This document shows positions 60,037 to 64,000 of a stretch of 64,000 nucleotides of DNA, piece after piece. Source of the DNA: Diploscapter coronatus. Taxonomy: Eukaryota > Nematoda > Chromadorea > Rhabditida > Rhabditidae. The first letter of the stretch is position 1. Each line of letters starts with the position of its first letter. The position numbers and the translations under genes were made by a program. Under the pieces are notes generated by a model that was not told where the DNA came from, ran no database searches, and saw nothing but the letters and a program-made list of their open reading frames with translations. The DNA lies in contig OZ038423.1 in assembly GCA_964036155.1 (NCBI GenBank), forward strand, positions 32,379,249 through 32,443,248, read 5' to 3'.

Positions 60037-63000
60037 TTCGGACTCTAGAAATTTTTAAATGAAGATTTTCCCATGAATCTTTTACGAGACTTTTCTCCGA
60101 CAACTAATTTTGTCTGAATGTGTGAAAGACGAATTTCAGTTTTCACATTTTAGTAGAGAACATTTATGCAGCTGCTGGGAAATTAATCGACTTGCATGGT
60201 TGTGTTAAACAAGCAGAAACGCGATCAGCGAGAGACTTTTACTATCGAACGTACAGCAGAATTACTGTAGCCATACCATCTCCACTTTACATTTTCACGC
60301 CTTACAACACTATTCACGAGACTGAAAGAGGAATAGTTAACCAAAATAAAGATGTTCAGAAGTTGTGGTGATTCATCAAAAGTGATAAGCTGATCAGAAC
60401 GATGCCAAGAATTTTTTTATTTGATAAAGCAGGGATGAAATAAAGTTGGCTGTTTGGAATTCCACTTCAAGAATGAAATGGTTCTGAACTTGAAAAAAAA
60501 AACCGTCTAGGTTTCATTTCTATTACAATTCCATTCCTGATTTATTTGAGAACCATCCCTGAAAATTTGATTCCTGCCAATACCTGGTGCCAACATCGTG
60601 CTCGTTATTCAGTATCGGAATTGAGTCAGTGGTTGTTTCGGGTTCGAAATTGCAACATTCAAGAGGGTCTTTAGAGATTGTTGTCGAAGAGTGATGGAGA
60701 GGGTTGAGGAGAGAGAGAGAGCGAGATGAAAGGAGGAGCGACGAAGACGACTGCCCTCTTAAAGAGTGAATAAGGGCGGAGGGGAAGAAGTAGCCAAGGT
60801 AGGCGGAGCCTGAATTGAACACCACCGCTCTCTTCCGAGATGATTAGACGAACAGACCACCGAGGGGCAGTTGTGTCTGCGTGTGAGGTGTTTTTTTTTC
60901 ACCCGCTCTGAACAAATGTCCGAAGCACCTAAGGCCTTGCTGAACTCTCTCGGCAGAGTGGTGGTCCCTGGCTAATAGGCTCTAGAAGTGAATATAAAGC
61001 CCTCCGCGTGCATTCAGACACTCTGCCCTCCTGCACGCACCAAATGCCAGTATTTCCACAAGCGAAAATACAGAGACGCAGACAAAGTAGACAAAAACGA
61101 TACCACCGGCAGAGGGAATAGAAAGGGGAAGGAGAAACTTCTTCCCCTCTCTTCTCTAGACCTCCCTTCTCTTTCCATTTCAACGTTCCATTCGCATTTT
61201 TTGAACGACATGCGAGAGATAGGGGAATTTTAAGAGGAACGCAGAAAACCCCGCCTTCCAAATGGCTCGTTTTCTCTGCTCTCTCAAAATCGCTGACTAT
61301 TTCGGCATTTTTTCTGAATCTTTTCCCCAGACCTCCCAGTCGTATATACATATACACACACGAGCGAAAACGACCATTCGGTGTTGCGAAAAAAGCGCAC
61401 CGACCGAAAAAATATGGGAAGCAGCGGCGAGAGGAGCGATGGACCGCACAAAGATGTAGACGACAACAAATCGGACGCGCAATAAAAATAAAGTTAGAAA
61501 AATTCGATCGCAAAGTTGTCAAGCCGAAAAAATTAGAGCACAGCCATCAAAACAACACCATTGGACCTGATGATAACAAGAATATCGTTTTTAGAGGGGC
61601 ACTGATAAAATCTAGGCAGATTAATCAACTCACATGTGAGGGTTCAAAAATAATAGTACAAATTTGAAGAATTGACGTTTTTCGAGTACATTTGACTGTG
61701 TCTGTGTTGCTGCCCTTCTCGAATGTAGCCTTTGTTTGAATTTCGATAAAAAATCTGCGAGCGGCTTTTCCGACCAGATGAATTTGAGAACCAAGCAAAA
61801 CCCAAAGATCGCATGCGGCACGTATTGCGTACATCGCAACATAGAGAACTGGACAACATTATTTGGCAACTTGGAATTTTACAGGAAAAATTTGAAGATG
61901 GAAAAGTGTCATGTCATTCAGATTGAAGGTGATAAACTAGAACCATGTTATAAGATGCTAATTTTGAAAGTTTCTAGCTCTTATGAAAGAGCCAATTATT
62001 TTGAGATGCATATGCAAAATGCAACTCGAGATAAAACATGATAAAATGCAAGTTTTTCTCCTTTCTACCCAAAATGAAAGCAATCAATGGAAAAATGGAG
62101 AAGAGTAGAGTTTTTCATCGATGCGAAGAAATTAAAAGTCAGGCCCCTTTCTTTCTGTGTGTGTGTTGCTTCTGCCGCAGTGCAGAATAATAAGAGGTAT
62201 GAGAGGATGCATCTGCAGGGCTAGGACAGGGCTGCTGTTGAAGTGAGGTGCAGATGAAAGGTCTGATGAATTAGTCACTCGAAATGAGCATACCGCTCAA
62301 ATAGCAGCACTAGCTTCCAACCGAACGAGGAATGCGAGAATAAAAATAATTGCAACTGAGGTGGTCGCGATGAACACGCGAGAATATGATGAAAATGTAA
62401 ATTTTCGCTGCATTTAAAATTAACTGTTGAGAAAATAGGGGTATAATTAGGTGATTTCAGCTATTTTTACGAATGAAACATGCAAAGAATCAAGGGGAAT
62501 TGCAAGAAAATCTTGAAACTAAGAGGCTTTTGAAAGTTGAAAAAAACAAAACAAGAAACAATTATTAGAAGAAATAGAATCAAAATTGAAAGAAACCTAC
62601 ACACTCTAACAGTGAAAACTATAGAGAAACGTTTCGAAATAATCAATCCTTAAAATTGCAGGGCAAGTTTTCTGGAGAAGAAAGATGGAACAAGTTGGAT
62701 TACGCCAACCACTGACTGAGTGATGATGGAACAGGGACGGGGACACTGAACTCGACCTCTTCTCTCCCTCCAACAAAGGTGCGTTTGTGTTTACGGCAAA
62801 ATGACAGAACTCTGCCGGCAAAATGGGATAATTGTCAAACTTTCACTCTTCTAGCGAAATGATTGACATTTGTTTGAACTTGGCTGTGCGCAAGTCGCGC
62901 AACAGTGCACTATGCCCACTTTGTAACATTTTCAAGGCATTTTTGGTCGAAATTTGTTTTCGTCGATGTTTTTCTACCACATTTTTTCCTTCTTTTCCTC

Positions 63001-64000
63001 TCTCAGTTCGCAACAAGTCGAAGCCTCGAACTGACTTGTTTCTTTTCGAATGAAGGAATGCAGAGAAACAGATACGCGGAGAAATAGTTAGGAGAATGTT
63101 ATAGAGATCAGATAAATGAAAACAACGAGATCCTTTTCTCTTCGAAAATGTGAACGACATAAAAAACGTATATTCGCTTTTTAGCTCCCTCGACAAAGGA
63201 CCTCCATCGGTGAAAACACAAAAAACGAACGCGACCGAGCGAGCAGAGATTAGGACATTTTGAGAGACGCAAAGTAGGAGAGAGACTATGGGTAGACAAG
63301 AGAGTTCGAGAGGGCGAAGAAATGAACAAAAACAGACAGAAGGAAATGAAACCAGAGATACAGAGATGAAAAACGACGAAAAAAGAGGGAAAGAACGCAT
63401 ATCGGAGGACTGAAAATATAAAAGGGCATAACAACTTCAATCTGCACTGGGTGGCTGATAGCAAAAAACGCGACTGATAGAGATAAAATGTAACATTCGA
63501 GAGAATAGATTGATAACGGCATTGGCAAAGTGAATTAAAGGCGAGAAGCGAAGAAATGGAAATCGAGATGAAATGAATTAGACCTGACACTAGGAAGAAC
63601 TAGGAAAAGTGGATGGAAATGCACAGCAACGGCGCAAGTGGTTAGAGTCGCTTCTTACTCATATAGGAGGTCGGACCATAAAAATTCTGCACCAGCCTGG
63701 AGAAATTACACCACATGACGAAGTGTCATTTGAAAGATGAAAATTAAATTGCATTTCGATTTATAATACTTTTATATGGTATTTCGTATGTCTTGCAGTT
63801 TTCCAGATGGGCACCCGAAATTTTGATTTAATGTTTAACGTCATTCGTGCAGTCTTGTTTACCTATTTGTAGTTTCGTCACTGCGTCAGAACCATTTGTG
63901 CAAGTTATTATTCGTGGTTCTTGTCTGTAGTAATTATCGTAGTCGATTTTAAATAGTCTCTCAGCTCTGACACTTGATCGTACAATTTTAAAATTAGCAG
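60037..64000. other. Upstream region of mab-3, no gene recognised
   Basis: There are 4 kb without a supported exon chain. Long minus-strand ORFs at 60929-61522 (197 aa) and 62843-63590 (185 and 160 aa, overlapping frames) arise from purine-rich plus-strand DNA and show no motif. A GA-rich run lies at 60710-60725. It probably includes mab-3 regulatory DNA. A tRNA-like relic is at 63627-63681. Confidence 0.5.
63627..63681 (+). repeat. tRNA-like relic, possible SINE head
   Basis: GGCGCAAGTGGTTAGAGTCG resembles a tRNA D-arm/A box, followed by CTTCTTACTCATATAGGAG like an anticodon arm. The expected B box (GGTTCGANNCC) is degenerate (GGTCGGACC), and no paired acceptor stem is visible. A functional tRNA is unlikely; a tRNA-derived SINE fragment or tRNA pseudogene fits better. 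Confidence 0.5.

Noticed and set aside
60929..61522. 197-aa minus-strand ORF
   Set aside because: It arises in purine/pyrimidine-biased DNA, has no domain-like pattern, and overlaps several other-frame ORFs on both strands.
61736..62041. 101-aa plus-strand ORF (MNFDKKSASGF...)
   Set aside because: Balanced composition but no family resemblance, no neighbouring exon in phase and no start context that stands out.
62843..63590. Overlapping minus-strand ORFs of 185 and 160 aa
   Set aside because: Two different frames are both open across the same AG-rich stretch, Phe/Ser/Leu-biased, which is the signature of composition rather than coding.

Overview
This 64 kb window is nuclear DNA from a rhabditid-type nematode. 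The introns are short (often 40-60 bp) with strong TTTCAG acceptors, the intergenic DNA is AT-rich, and the gene content is worm-like: a ShKT-domain haem peroxidase, a double-DM-domain MAB-3, a long RGG/Q-rich Nanos of the NOS-3 type, and a nematode ligand-gated channel. No bacterial, viral or organellar sequence was seen. Because the genes are split, each CDS span below runs from first to last exon; I checked splice phases by hand for most models.

Layout. 0-5 kb: the 3' end of the E4 ubiquitin ligase ufd-2, then the complete pyruvate dehydrogenase E1-alpha gene pdha-1, same strand. 6.4-11.8 kb: a 17-exon ShKT/haem-peroxidase gene on the minus strand. 11.8-19.8 kb: a gene-poor block with a possible TIR element. 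19.8-24.7 kb: a small lysine-rich gene (minus), a complete Cys-loop ligand-gated channel (plus) and a calponin/transgelin-like muscle protein (minus). 26.4-28.3 kb: the C-terminal exons of an unidentified acidic nuclear protein. 30.4-33.8 kb: a secreted mucin-like C-type lectin whose Ser/Thr stalk is a 24-bp minisatellite. 33.8-38.3 kb: intergenic DNA with repeats and an isolated, frameshifted RecQ-helicase exon. 38.3-48.8 kb: nos-3 (minus) and UTP13/TBL3 (plus), transcribed divergently. 49.5-55.8 kb: PNO1 (plus), whose probable first exon lies beyond an intron holding an opposite-strand gene. 57.6-60.0 kb: mab-3 (minus). 60-64 kb: non-coding, with a tRNA-like relic.

Functional links. UTP13 and PNO1 are both small-subunit ribosome biogenesis factors. 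NOS-3 and MAB-3 are both regulators of the sexual/germline programme. From memory, the pairs ufd-2/pdha-1 and nos-3/UTP13/PNO1/mab-3 are also neighbours on C. elegans chromosome II, which would make this a conserved microsyntenic block; that needs a genome alignment to confirm.

Structure outside genes. Several families of fold-back (hairpin) repeats are scattered through introns and intergenic DNA, including inside pdha-1, the lectin gene, nos-3, UTP13, and the shared nos-3/UTP13 promoter. A diverged 200-bp repeat occurs in inverted orientation at 28.5 and 36.1 kb.
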